Positions 1-9,278 of a stretch of 36,719 nucleotides of DNA are shown here, piece by piece (the stretch's first letter is position 1; every line of letters starts with the position of its first letter). Location: the NCBI GenBank assembly GCA_017537165.1, contig JAFYLI010000155.1, positions 1 through 36,719 on the forward strand. The letters run 5' to 3'. The stretch is from Oscillospiraceae bacterium (GTDB lineage Bacteria; Bacillota; Clostridia; Oscillospirales; Oscillospiraceae). The position numbers were made by a program, and so were the translations under genes. The notes beneath the pieces were generated by a model, which saw only the letters and a list, made by a program, of their open reading frames with translations, did not search any database and was not told where the DNA came from.

Positions 1-1
1 C

Positions 2-1522
2 AGACAGCGCAGCCCCTCCGCACCCTTTATCACCTCCACTCTTCAGCAGGAGGCATCCCGCAAACTGAATATGACTCCCCGCCGTACCATGTCCATTGCG
101 CAGGCTCTTTATGAGGGCGTGAACATTGAGGACGTAGGTACCGTGGGTCTTATAACCTATATGCGAACCGACTCTCTGCGCATATCGCAGGAAGCGCAGA
201 ACGCTGCCAGGAGCTTCATTAAGGACAACTATGGCAACGATTACTGCCCCGCAGCTCCCCGCGTTTACAAGAGCAAAAAAGAAGCTCAGGACGCGCATGA
301 AGCTATCCGTCCCAGTGACGTTTACCTCACTCCCGACCGCGTACGTAAGGATCTTACCCCTGAGCAGCACAGACTGTATAAGCTGATATGGAATCGCTTC
401 ATGGCAAGCCAGATGGCAAACGTGGTTTATGACAGCGTTTCTATAGATGCCGTTTCTGCGGGACACATGTTCCGCGCCACCCATTCTGCAATTAAGTTCC
501 CGGGCTTTACCAAAGTTTACGATTCCGGTGAAGATGAGCCTAACCTGAAGCAGCGCCCGCTGCCCAGCCTCAGCGAGGGTCAGGAAGTCAGCCTGAAGAA
601 TATCATCAAGGAGCAGAAGTTCACCCAGCCTCCCGCAAGATATACCGAGGATACCCTCATCAGAGCAATGGAGGAAAAGGGAATAGGCCGTCCCAGTACC
701 TATGCTCCCACCATGTCCACCATTCTTGACAGAGAGTACGTTGTCAAGGAAGGCAAGGCACTCAAACCCACATCCCTTGGTGAAACCGTTACGGGCTTTA
801 TGACCGAACGCTTTGAGAACATTGTTGATGTAACCTTTACCGCCAAGATGGAGGAAACTCTAGACGAGGTCGAGGAAGGCAGCAAGGAATGGAAGAGCGT
901 TCTGGAAGAGTTCTACGAAGGCTTTGCTAAATCTCTCGGTGAAGCCGAAGAGGCCCTCAAGGGTGTGAGAATAAAGGTGCCCGACGAAGTTACCGATGAG
1001 AAGTGCGACGTATGCGGCAAGAATATGGTAATAAAATCCGGCCGCTTTGGCAGATTCCTTGCCTGCCCCGGATTCCCCGAGTGTACCTTCACTAAGCCTT
1101 TGGTCATCGAGATGCCCGGACGCTGCCCCAAGTGCGGAAGACGAATCCTCAAGCGCACCTCCAAAAAGGGCTATGCTTATTATGCCTGCGAGAAGGGCGC
1201 CGAGTGCGGCTTTATGACCTGGGATGTTCCCGTTAAGGATAACTGCCCCGAGTGCGGACACACCATGTTTAAGAAGTCTGGCAGAGGCTTCAATAAGCCT
1301 TTCTGCATAAACGAGAACTGCGTCAACTTCCTGCCGGAAGATAAGCGCGGCTATCCCAAGAAAAAGACCGCCGAGGTCGCTGAGGGCGAAGAAGCTCCCG
1401 CAGAGACCAAAACGGAGAAAAAGACCACTAAGAAAACCGCAAAGTCTGCTGCGGAAAAGCCTGCAGCCAAGAAAAAGACGGCTGCAAAGACTTCCAAAAA
1501 GGGCAAAGCGGAGGAGAAATAA
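2..1522 (+). CDS. topA: DNA topoisomerase I, C-terminal part (5' end outside window)
   Basis: Type IA topoisomerase, which relaxes negatively supercoiled DNA by cutting one strand. The frame is already open at base 2 and the preceding residues match the family (APFITSTLQQEASRKL), so the gene begins upstream and the Toprim domain is missing only because of the window edge. The catalytic tyrosine lies in GLITYMRTDS (codon 158-160). The family motif EKGIGRPSTYAPT follows. Three zinc-ribbon motifs follow (CDVCG...CPGFPEC, CPKCG...C, CPECG...C). The protein ends in a Lys/Ala/Thr-rich basic tail of about 60 residues, probably disordered and DNA-binding (inference). The stop codon overlaps the trmFO start by 1 nt, an arrangement common in Firmicutes. 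Confidence 0.97.
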   Translation, partial: RQRSPSAPFITSTLQQEASRKLNMTPRRTMSIAQALYEGVNIEDVGTVGLITYMRTDSLRISQEAQNAARSFIKDNYGNDYCPAAPRVYKSKKEAQDAHEAIRPSDVYLTPDRVRKDLTPEQHRLYKLIWNRFMASQMANVVYDSVSIDAVSAGHMFRATHSAIKFPGFTKVYDSGEDEPNLKQRPLPSLSEGQEVSLKNIIKEQKFTQPPARYTEDTLIRAMEEKGIGRPSTYAPTMSTILDREYVVKEGKALKPTSLGETVTGFMTERFENIVDVTFTAKMEETLDEVEEGSKEWKSVLEEFYEGFAKSLGEAEEALKGVRIKVPDEVTDEKCDVCGKNMVIKSGRFGRFLACPGFPECTFTKPLVIEMPGRCPKCGRRILKRTSKKGYAYYACEKGAECGFMTWDVPVKDNCPECGHTMFKKSGRGFNKPFCINENCVNFLPEDKRGYPKKKTAEVAEGEEAPAETKTEKKTTKKTAKSAAEKPAAKKKTAAKTSKKGKAEEK

Positions 1523-2841
1523 TGGAAAAAGTAACTGTTATAGGCGCTGGCCTTGCCGGCTGTGAAGCTGCGTGGCAGCTTGTAAAGCGCGGTATTCCCG
1601 TGCGCCTTATGGAAATGAAACCCCATAAGATGACCCCCGCCCATGTATCCAACGATTTTGCGGAGCTGGTTTGCTCCAACTCCCTCAGAAGTGACGAGCT
1701 GGCAAATGCGGTTGGTCTGCTTAAGGAAGAGATGCGCCGTATAGGCTCCATTATCATGGAGAGTGCCGACATCAACAGAGTTGAGGCAGGCTCTGCCCTT
1801 GCGGTAGACCGCGTGAATTTTGCGAAAACCATTACCGAAAAGCTGCGCAGCCACGAACTGGTGGAGATAGTTGAAGGCGAAGTTACCGAAGTGCCCGAAG
1901 GAACCGTTATCATAGCTACCGGTCCTCTCACTTCCGATGCTTTCAGCGATACTATCCGCGGCCTTTTCCCGCCCGAAAAGGCTTATATGAACTTCTACGA
2001 TGCGGCTGCACCTATTGTTGCCTTTGAGAGCATAGATATGGAGCAGGCCTATTTTGCCTCCCGCTATGACAAGGGTACTCCCGACTATGTAAACTGCCCC
2101 ATGACGGAGGAAGAATATAAAGCATTCTGGACAGAGCTTGTTGCAGCCAAGGAAGCAGAAATGCACGGCTTTGATGACGGTGGAGTCTTCGAAGGCTGTA
2201 TGCCCGTTGAGGTAATGGCTCGCCGCGGCATAGATACCCTGCGTTACGGCCCTCTCAAGCCCGTAGGTCTGCCTGACCCCAAAACCGGCAAGGAGCCCTA
2301 CGCGGTCGTTCAGCTGCGTAAGGATAATAAGGAAGGCAGCCTCTACAACATAGTAGGCTTCCAGACTCACCTTACCTTCGGTGAGCAGAAGCGAGTTTTC
2401 TCCATGATCCCCGCTCTGCATGAGGCAGAGTTTATGCGCTACGGTGTAATGCACCGCAATACTTATATAAATTCTCCCGGTCTGCTGGATAATTGTTATC
2501 GCCTCAGAAGTGAGCCCCGTATCCGCTTTGCCGGACAGATGACCGGCGTTGAAGGTTACGTTGAGTCTGCTGCATCGGGTATGCTGGTAGGTATCACTAC
2601 CGCTATGGAAGTGCTCGGTCAGCCCTGCCCCGAGTTTGGCAGAGAGAACGCAATAGGCGCTCTTGCTGAGTACGTCAGCGGCGGCAGCGTAGGCAACTTC
2701 CAGCCTATGAATATCAACTTTGGCATCATGGAGCCTCTGGGCTACAAGGTCAAGGGTAAAAGAAACAAGAACCTGGCTATTTCCGAACGTGCGCTCAATA
2801 AGCTGGCGGAAATGGGCTTCGGTGGAGAGGATAAAGAATGA
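1522..2841 (+). CDS. trmFO: Methylenetetrahydrofolate-tRNA-(uracil-5-)-methyltransferase
   Basis: Folate- and FAD-dependent enzyme that makes m5U54 in the T-loop of tRNA in many Gram-positive bacteria. The 439 residues are normal for the family. The N-terminal FAD site GAGLAGCEAA begins at residue 8, CSNSLRSDE lies at 51-59, and GCMPVEVMARRG places Cys226 at the position of the nucleophilic cysteine known from Bacillus TrmFO. GQMTGVEGYVES (338-349) is the C-terminal FAD-binding stretch. The ribosome binding site GGAGGAG lies in the end of topA. The gene overlaps topA by 1 nt and plsX by 4 nt (ATGA), so the three are probably translated as a coupled unit. Confidence 0.97.
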   Translation: MEKVTVIGAGLAGCEAAWQLVKRGIPVRLMEMKPHKMTPAHVSNDFAELVCSNSLRSDELANAVGLLKEEMRRIGSIIMESADINRVEAGSALAVDRVNFAKTITEKLRSHELVEIVEGEVTEVPEGTVIIATGPLTSDAFSDTIRGLFPPEKAYMNFYDAAAPIVAFESIDMEQAYFASRYDKGTPDYVNCPMTEEEYKAFWTELVAAKEAEMHGFDDGGVFEGCMPVEVMARRGIDTLRYGPLKPVGLPDPKTGKEPYAVVQLRKDNKEGSLYNIVGFQTHLTFGEQKRVFSMIPALHEAEFMRYGVMHRNTYINSPGLLDNCYRLRSEPRIRFAGQMTGVEGYVESAASGMLVGITTAMEVLGQPCPEFGRENAIGALAEYVSGGSVGNFQPMNINFGIMEPLGYKVKGKRNKNLAISERALNKLAEMGFGGEDKE

Positions 2842-3869
2842 AGATAATTATCGACGCCATGGGCGGCGACAATGCACCTCTTGAAATAGTCAAGGGGGCC
2901 GTTGATGCCCGCAATAAGCTGGGTGTGGATATTATTCTCGTCGGCAGCGGCGAGGAGATCCTGCGCAGCTTCCAAAGTCTGGGGATGGGAAATCTGCCCG
3001 ACGGCATTTCCGTAGTGAACGCAACTCAGGTTATCACCATGGAAGACGACCCTGCAAAGGCTTGCCGCGAGAAGAAGGATTCTTCCATGACAGTGGCGCT
3101 GAATATGCTCCGAGACGGTCTGGGCGATGCGGTAGTATCTGCGGGCAGCACAGGTGCGCTGCTTTCGGGCGCAACCCTTATTGTAAAGCGCATCCGTGGC
3201 ATTCGCCGCGCGGCACTCAGCCCCACCGTACCCACCTCTGTAGGCGGTCAGGCTATTCTCCTTGACGTTGGCGCAAACGTAGACTGTACCGCTGAATACC
3301 TGATTCAGTTTGCCTTTATGGGTTATGCTTACGCCAAGTATGTGCTTAAGCTGGAGAATCCCAGAGTAGGTCTTCTCAATAACGGCGCGGAGGAAACCAA
3401 GGGCGGCAAACTTCAGAAGGAAGTTTACGCATTCCTTGCCGAAGCAGCCAAAGAGGGCAAAATCAACTTTATCGGCAACGTGGAAGGCAGCGATGTTCTT
3501 TCCGGCAAGGCAGACGTTGTGGTAACCGATGGCTTTACCGGCAACGTTATGCTTAAGTCCCTTGAAGGCATGGCCTCCTTCTTTATGTCGGAGCTTAAGA
3601 GTATTTTCTACGGCAGCACCAAGAATAAGATCGCGGCGCTGGCTATCAAGAAAGATTTCAAGGCTCTGAAGAACAAGCTTTCCGTAGGCGGCAGCATTAT
3701 GCTTGGCATTTGCAAGCCAGTTGTGAAGGCTCACGGCTCTTCCAAGGCAGCGGATATTTGCGCTGCAGTGGAGCAGGCAGCAACGGTTGCATCCTCCAAT
3801 ACCATGGAAGAAATCAATAAGCGCCTTGAGGATATGAAAGTTCCCGAGGCACAGGCAAATATGGCATGA
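2838..3869 (+). CDS. plsX: Phosphate acyltransferase PlsX
   Basis: Converts acyl-ACP and phosphate to acyl-phosphate, the donor for PlsY in phosphatidic acid synthesis. It acts as a peripheral protein at the membrane. The start MKIIIDAMGGDNAP is the family signature, and the 343-residue length is typical. Conserved stretches include SAGSTGALL and DGFTGNV. Translation is coupled to trmFO through an ATGA overlap. In many Firmicutes plsX is followed by fab genes and/or acpP before rnc. Here rnc follows directly after a hairpin. Confidence 0.96.
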   Translation: MKIIIDAMGGDNAPLEIVKGAVDARNKLGVDIILVGSGEEILRSFQSLGMGNLPDGISVVNATQVITMEDDPAKACREKKDSSMTVALNMLRDGLGDAVVSAGSTGALLSGATLIVKRIRGIRRAALSPTVPTSVGGQAILLDVGANVDCTAEYLIQFAFMGYAYAKYVLKLENPRVGLLNNGAEETKGGKLQKEVYAFLAEAAKEGKINFIGNVEGSDVLSGKADVVVTDGFTGNVMLKSLEGMASFFMSELKSIFYGSTKNKIAALAIKKDFKALKNKLSVGGSIMLGICKPVVKAHGSSKAADICAAVEQAATVASSNTMEEINKRLEDMKVPEAQANMA

Positions 3870-3876
3870 TTAAGCA

Positions 3877-3904
3877 GCGGAGAGGCCCGTCAGGGCTTCT
3901 CCGC
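3877..3904 (+). terminator. Strong hairpin between plsX and rnc
   Basis: A 12-bp stem (GCGGAGAGGCCC / GGGCTTCTCCGC, one G-U pair) closes a GTCA loop just after the plsX stop. The following bases, ATGTGTGGTTTTATA, contain only a short T run. It may be a weak terminator, or a processing or mRNA-stability element separating plsX from rnc. The stem is seen directly; its function is inferred. Confidence 0.5.
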
Positions 3905-3946
3905 ATGTGTGGTTTTATATAACCTGCGAAAGAAGAGATGTAAGGC

Positions 3947-4636
3947 ATGAAAAAACTTGAAAAAACCATAGGCTATACCTTCAAAAATATAGCATTGCTG
4001 GAGCAGGCACTTACGCACAGCTCTTTCTCCAATGAACGCGGAAGAGGCAGATTGGGCTGTAACGAGCGCCTTGAATTTCTCGGCGATTCTATCCTCGGCT
4101 ATTTTACCGCTGAGTACCTTTTCGGTACCTATCCCGATAAGCCCGAGGGTGAAATGACCAAGATCCGCGCTGAGCTGGTTTGTGAGCAGAGCCTTGCGCG
4201 CGTTGCGGAAAAAGTGGGATTGGGTGAATATCTGCGCCTTGGCCGCGGCGAAGAGCTGGGCGGCGGCAGAACCAGACCCTCCATTACCGCCGACGCGGTC
4301 GAGGCTGTACTTGCCGCCATTTATCTGGACGGCGGTGCGGAGGCTGCCAAGAAATTCGTTTACGGCTTTATCCTTACCGAGGCGGCGAGAGCCGCAAAAG
4401 AGGGCAGCCATGACTATAAGACCCTGCTGCAGGAGTTTGTGCAGAAGGGTGGAGCGGAATCCCCCGTGTACCGCATGGTAGGCGAAAGCGGCCCCGATCA
4501 TAACAAGGTGTTCACCTCCGAGGTGCTTATCTGCGGTGAGGTAAAGGGCAGCGGTAGCGGACGCAGCAAGAAAGAATCCGAGCAGAATTCCGCCAAGGAT
4601 GCGCTGGAAAAACTGAAGGCGGAGGGCGGCAAATGA
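3947..4636 (+). CDS. rnc: Ribonuclease III
   Basis: Double-strand-specific endoribonuclease that processes rRNA precursors and structured mRNAs. The 229 residues consist of an N-terminal RNase III domain and a C-terminal double-stranded RNA-binding domain. The signature NERLEFLGDS lies at residues 39-48, with acidic metal ligands E43 and D47, and the second pair D116/E119 lies in TADAVEAVLAA. The dsRBD runs from about DYKTLLQEFVQ to the end. The stop overlaps the next gene by 4 nt (ATGA). The rnc-(radical SAM)-smc-ftsY order is common in Clostridia. Confidence 0.97.
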   Translation: MKKLEKTIGYTFKNIALLEQALTHSSFSNERGRGRLGCNERLEFLGDSILGYFTAEYLFGTYPDKPEGEMTKIRAELVCEQSLARVAEKVGLGEYLRLGRGEELGGGRTRPSITADAVEAVLAAIYLDGGAEAAKKFVYGFILTEAARAAKEGSHDYKTLLQEFVQKGGAESPVYRMVGESGPDHNKVFTSEVLICGEVKGSGSGRSKKESEQNSAKDALEKLKAEGGK

Positions 4637-5634
4637 ATCCTCGTCGCAGGATAATACCGCTTTTCGTACCTCATCTGGGTTGCCCCAACGATTGCGTTTT
4701 CTGCAATCAGCGAAAAATATCGGGTAGCCTCACTCCTGCTGACGGTGATACTGTGCGCCGCACCCTGGAACTTGCAAGGGAGTATACTCCTGCGGGCGCA
4801 GAACTGGCCTTTTACGGCGGCAGTTTTACGGCCATACCCACAGATCAGCAGAGAGAACTTTTGGAGGCGGCGCGCCCTTATGTGGAGCAAGGCTTCATTG
4901 GAGAAATCAGGGTATCCACCCGCCCGGATAAAATAGATCCCGCAGCGCTGGAACTTCTGCGTGAATACGGCGTGAAGACAATAGAGCTGGGCTCCCAATC
5001 CATGGACGATAGGGTGCTGCGTATGTCGGGACGAGGACATACTGCGGAGGATACACGCAAGGCGGCGAAGCTGATAAAGGCAGGCGGCTTTAATCTCATG
5101 CTGCAGATGATGACGGGTCTGCCCGGAAGTGACGGGGATACGGATGTTATGACGGCCCGCGAGCTTATAAAGCTGCGCCCCGACGGTGTGAGAATATATC
5201 CGACGGTAATAATTCGGGATACGGCTCTGTACGAACTGTGGCAGGCGGGAAAATACCGCGAGCATACCGTGGATGACGCGGTGAGCGTATGCGCCGAGAT
5301 AGTAAAAGAATTTGACGCGGCGGGCATACCGATAATCAGATTGGGCCTTAACCCTACGGATGATCTTTCGTCGGGCGAAGCGGTAGCGGGAGCTTACCAT
5401 CCTGCCTTGGGCGAGTTGGTATATTCCCGCATTTATCTGCAGAAGGCAGAGCAGCTTATAGAGAAAATCGGATGCCGTGATACGCTTACTCTTGGGGTGC
5501 ATCCGTCGAGAGTATCTTTGATGATAGGGCAGAAACGGCAGAATATAGAAAAGCTGAAAACAAAATTCGGTATTAAAGAGATCAAAGTGATAAAAACCGA
5601 AGTAAATGACGGAGAAATCGTTATCCTGCCTTGA
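4633..5634 (+). CDS. Radical SAM protein, Elp3-like fold without acetyltransferase domain
   Basis: The 333-residue protein starts MNPRRRIIPLFVPHLGC and carries CxxxCxxC (C17, C21, C24), the cysteines expected to hold the [4Fe-4S] cluster that cleaves S-adenosylmethionine. FYGGSFTA is the second radical SAM motif. The sequence resembles the radical SAM half of Elp3/COG1243-type proteins, but the GNAT half is absent, so the tRNA modification activity of Elp3 cannot be assumed. It is often found next to rnc and smc in Clostridia, and its substrate is unknown to me. Start coupling to rnc by ATGA overlap is clear. Confidence 0.88.
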   Translation: MNPRRRIIPLFVPHLGCPNDCVFCNQRKISGSLTPADGDTVRRTLELAREYTPAGAELAFYGGSFTAIPTDQQRELLEAARPYVEQGFIGEIRVSTRPDKIDPAALELLREYGVKTIELGSQSMDDRVLRMSGRGHTAEDTRKAAKLIKAGGFNLMLQMMTGLPGSDGDTDVMTARELIKLRPDGVRIYPTVIIRDTALYELWQAGKYREHTVDDAVSVCAEIVKEFDAAGIPIIRLGLNPTDDLSSGEAVAGAYHPALGELVYSRIYLQKAEQLIEKIGCRDTLTLGVHPSRVSLMIGQKRQNIEKLKTKFGIKEIKVIKTEVNDGEIVILP

Positions 5635-5659
5635 AAAATTCTTCCAATTGGTATACAAT
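5631..5659 (+). promoter_or_regulatory. Sigma-A-type promoter ahead of smc
   Basis: TTGAAA (5631-5636), a 17-nt spacer and TACAAT (5654-5659), each one base off consensus. The -35 box overlaps the stop codon of the radical SAM gene. It lies about 35 nt upstream of the smc start, so smc-ftsY and following genes can be transcribed independently of the topA-rnc genes. Prediction from sequence only. Confidence 0.65.
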
Positions 5660-5692
5660 ATTATGTCAAAGTAATTATAAGCGAGGAATATC

Positions 5693-8600
5693 ATGTATTT
5701 AAAAGCGCTGGAGATACAAGGCTTCAAGTCATTCCCCGATAAGGTGCGCCTTTCCTTCGAAAAGGACATTACCGCTATCGTGGGACCCAACGGAAGCGGA
5801 AAATCGAATATATCGGACGCTATCAGCTGGGTGCTTGGAGAGCAGCGCAGCAGAGCTTTGCGCGGCAACAAAATGGAAGATGTCATTTTTGGCGGAACTC
5901 CTGACCGCCAGAAAATGGGCTTTGCGCAGGTAAGTCTTATCCTCGATAACAGCAGCGGAGCCTTTGACGCTGAGCCCGGTGAACTTACGGTTACGCGCAG
6001 ATATTATCGCAGCGGTGACAGCGATTATTTTATAAATAAGCGCTCTGTCCGCCTGAAGGATATAAACTCTCTGTTTATGGATACGGGTCTTGGCAGAGAC
6101 GGTTACTCTATGATAGGTCAGGGCCGTGTTGACGAGATCCTGGCAGCGAAGAGCACCGATCGCCGTGAAGTTTTTGAAGAGGCAGCGGGTATATCCCGTT
6201 TCCGCTATCGCCGTGAGGATGCTCAGAGCAAGCTGAAAAAGACTGACGAAAGCCTGGTTCGTATAAACGATAAGATAAGCGAGCTTGAGCTTTCCGTGGA
6301 ACCTCTGCGCCGTCAGGCCGAGGTAGCCAAGAAATATCTCGTTCTTCGCGATGAACTGCGTGGTCTTGAAATTTCTCTTTGGATGGAGAATCTGGACAAG
6401 TTGGCTCAGAAAAGCGCGCTGCTCCGTGAAGAATACGAGGAGTCCGGCAGACGTATAGAGGATGCAAGAAGGGAACTGCAGGAGCTTTATGACAATGCTG
6501 ACAGCTTTGCCGAAATGCTGCGCCAGCGTGAGGAAGAAGCTGAAAAGCTTCGCCGCGAAATAAGCGCGGTTACCGCTTTGGCAGCCGAAAAGGAAAATGA
6601 ACTGGCAGTCCTGCGTACCAATATCGAAGCTAACGAGAAAACCGCTCAGCGCCTTGCAGGCGAACTGCAGGAGCATGACGAGCGAAATTCCTCTCTCAGC
6701 GAGCAGATAGAAATGCGCCGCGAGAGAATCGTGGAAATAGAAAAGGAAATTCACAGCCTTTACGAAAAGTGCGGAGAGGTAATCGACGCCGTTGATTTGA
6801 AAGAGCTGGAACTGAGCGAAAAAACTGCGGAACTGGAGAGCCTGAACGAAGAGATAAACCGCGTTTCCGGCGCTGCGGCAGCTGCAAAGGCTCGCTGGGA
6901 AGCTTTGGACGCCTCCGGTGAGGAAATGCTCAGCCGAGCGGAAAGCGCAAAGCTGGAGCTGGCTCGCTTCGACGAGCGTCTCAATGCCGAAGAAAAGGCA
7001 TTTGAAGACTGCGAGAAGGCAATCCAAGATATAGAAGAAGAGCAGCAGGGCGCCAATAACCGCATATCCGGATTGAGGAAGCGCGCCGAAAACCGCGAAG
7101 CAGCGGTTGAACAGCTGCAGGAAAAGAAAAATCAGCTGCAGATGGAAGAGAGCCGAATAGCCTCCCGCGCATCTCTGCTGAGCGATATGAAAAAGGAATA
7201 CGAGGGATTCTCCCGCGCCGTAAAGACTATCATGCAGGAAAAGCGCGGCGGAGGCCTCAAGAATATTCACGGTACCGTAGCGGAGCTTGTCAAAGTACCC
7301 GATGAATATGCGGTCGCAATAGAAACCGCTCTCGGTGACTCTGTGCAGCATATCGTTGTAGACAGGGAAGAGGACGGTAAGGCAGGCATCAATCTGCTCA
7401 AGCGCCGCGACGCGGGTCGAGCTACGTTCTTGCCCCTTTCTGCTATAAAGGGCAATGAAGTTTCGGAAAAGGATATCCTTTCCGAAGAGGGTGTCATTGG
7501 CCTTGCATCCCGTCTTGTCAGCTATGATAAGCGTTACGACGGCATCTTTAAAAACCTGCTGGGCCGCGTACTCGTTGCGGAGGACTTGGAGGCTGCCATA
7601 GCACTTTCCCGCCGCCACAATGTGCGCGTGAAGATAGTTACTCTGGATGGTCAGGTAATGAATGTTGGCGGATCCATGACAGGTGGCTCCGCAGCCAGAA
7701 GCGTAGGTATGATATCCCGCGCCAACGAGCTGGAAAAACTGCTTGCCCGCCAGAAGGAACTGGAAGTTGAAATAAAGGAACTCACCGTGAAGGTGGATGC
7801 AGCGCGCCGCGAGTATACTTCCGCTAACTATGAAGCGGAACTTGCGGAAACGGAACTGCGCCGTATTCAGGACGAACTGCTGAAAAAGCAGACTGAGTTG
7901 GAGCAGCGCCGCGTGCTGGTAGGTTCTATGAAGGATACCCGTTCCGCCATGGAAGCGGGCCTTGACGAAACCGAAAATCTGGCAGACAAGAGCCGCAGTG
8001 AAAAGGCGGCTGCCCTTGCCGAGGCCAACGAGCAGGAGGCAAGGCTGGAGGAACTGCGAGAGCTTTCCGATAAGCTGAACGCCGCAAACGAAAAGCTTGA
8101 AACCGAAGTGGATGAACTCGGCGATAAGCTGGCTGCTCTCAAAAACGAGGAGACCGGTCTTAAGTCCGAACGAGAAGCTACTCTGCGTGCCGTTTCGGAG
8201 TGGGAAAGCCTTGTTGAGACCCTCAGCTCCGAACATGAGCGCAAGGAAAGCGAGATAAATGCCCTGCGTGAGCGTAATAAGGAACTTGAAGCGCAGGCTG
8301 CGGAGAAGGCAGCGCAGGCAGACGGCTTCAAAGCTATGGCTGATGAAGGCCGCGGCAAGCTGGATGAAGCGCTGACAGAAAAGAATAACATAGAGACCCG
8401 CCGCGGAGGAAACGAGAAACGCGTGCAGGAAAAGAATTCCGAAATCGTGGAGCTGGAGCGTGCCTTTGCCCGCATAGAGCAGCGCAAGCAGGCTGCCGAT
8501 ATGGAAGAAAAGCAGATAGTTGACCGCCTTTGGGAAACTTACGAACTCAGCCGCGCAGCCGCTCAGCGTCAGCGCATGGAGCTTGAGAGCGTGGCCAAGG

Positions 8601-9250
8601 CAAACCGCAGAGCGGGAGAGCTTAAGCGCGAGATAGGCGCGCTAGGTACTCCCAACCTTGGCGCAATCGAAGAGTTTGAGCGCATCAACGAGCGCTATAC
8701 ATACCTTGCAGACCAGCGTGATGACATTACCAAGGCCAAGGAAGACCTTGAAAAGATAATTTCCGATATCACCAAGGAGATGGAGGAGATTTTTGTACGG
8801 GAGTTCAACAGCATCAACGAGAACTTCCAGGTTACCTTCAAGGAGCTTTTCGGCGGCGGCAGCGCAAGTCTTGAACTTGAGGATGAAAATAATGTACTTA
8901 CCTGCGGTGTAGAGATAAGGGTACAGCCCCCGGGCAAGACCCAGAAGACTCTTTCTCTGCTTTCGGGCGGTGAACGTGCATTCGTTGCCATTGCGCTGTA
9001 CTTTGCAATAATGAAGGTTCGTCCCACGCCCTTCTGCGTACTGGACGAAATCGAAAGCGCACTGGACGAGAAGAACGTTGCGCGATTTGCGGATTATCTT
9101 CGTAAAGTGTGCCACAATACCCAGTTCCTTGTTATTACTCACCGCAGAGGTTCCATGGAGCGCGCAGACGTGCTCTACGGCGTTACCATGCAGCGCGGTG
9201 TTTCCAAGGTGCTGAGCATCGACCTTGAGGAAGCACTCAAGAAATTCTGA
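5693..9250 (+). CDS. smc: Chromosome segregation ATPase SMC
   Basis: Condensin-type ATPase that, with ScpA/ScpB, compacts and segregates the chromosome. It is 1185 residues, the normal size. The Walker A motif GPNGSGKSNI is at residues 31-40. Long Glu/Lys/Arg-rich heptad coiled coils flank a hinge at roughly 510-650 (HGTVAELVKVPDEY, VGGSMTGGS). The C-terminal head has the ABC signature LSGGER at 1090-1095 and the Walker B/D-loop in VLDEIESALDEKN. Its ribosome binding site is GCGAGGA. The gene ends 28 nt before ftsY, as in many Gram-positive bacteria. Confidence 0.98.
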   Translation: MYLKALEIQGFKSFPDKVRLSFEKDITAIVGPNGSGKSNISDAISWVLGEQRSRALRGNKMEDVIFGGTPDRQKMGFAQVSLILDNSSGAFDAEPGELTVTRRYYRSGDSDYFINKRSVRLKDINSLFMDTGLGRDGYSMIGQGRVDEILAAKSTDRREVFEEAAGISRFRYRREDAQSKLKKTDESLVRINDKISELELSVEPLRRQAEVAKKYLVLRDELRGLEISLWMENLDKLAQKSALLREEYEESGRRIEDARRELQELYDNADSFAEMLRQREEEAEKLRREISAVTALAAEKENELAVLRTNIEANEKTAQRLAGELQEHDERNSSLSEQIEMRRERIVEIEKEIHSLYEKCGEVIDAVDLKELELSEKTAELESLNEEINRVSGAAAAAKARWEALDASGEEMLSRAESAKLELARFDERLNAEEKAFEDCEKAIQDIEEEQQGANNRISGLRKRAENREAAVEQLQEKKNQLQMEESRIASRASLLSDMKKEYEGFSRAVKTIMQEKRGGGLKNIHGTVAELVKVPDEYAVAIETALGDSVQHIVVDREEDGKAGINLLKRRDAGRATFLPLSAIKGNEVSEKDILSEEGVIGLASRLVSYDKRYDGIFKNLLGRVLVAEDLEAAIALSRRHNVRVKIVTLDGQVMNVGGSMTGGSAARSVGMISRANELEKLLARQKELEVEIKELTVKVDAARREYTSANYEAELAETELRRIQDELLKKQTELEQRRVLVGSMKDTRSAMEAGLDETENLADKSRSEKAAALAEANEQEARLEELRELSDKLNAANEKLETEVDELGDKLAALKNEETGLKSEREATLRAVSEWESLVETLSSEHERKESEINALRERNKELEAQAAEKAAQADGFKAMADEGRGKLDEALTEKNNIETRRGGNEKRVQEKNSEIVELERAFARIEQRKQAADMEEKQIVDRLWETYELSRAAAQRQRMELESVAKANRRAGELKREIGALGTPNLGAIEEFERINERYTYLADQRDDITKAKEDLEKIISDITKEMEEIFVREFNSINENFQVTFKELFGGGSASLELEDENNVLTCGVEIRVQPPGKTQKTLSLLSGGERAFVAIALYFAIMKVRPTPFCVLDEIESALDEKNVARFADYLRKVCHNTQFLVITHRRGSMERADVLYGVTMQRGVSKVLSIDLEEALKKF

Positions 9251-9278
9251 TAGAAATAACTTACTTTTGGAGGAAAAC

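Noticed and set aside
860-1261. Minus-strand frame opposite the topA zinc-ribbon region
   Set aside because: The + strand encodes three clear zinc motifs; the reverse frame has no family resemblance.
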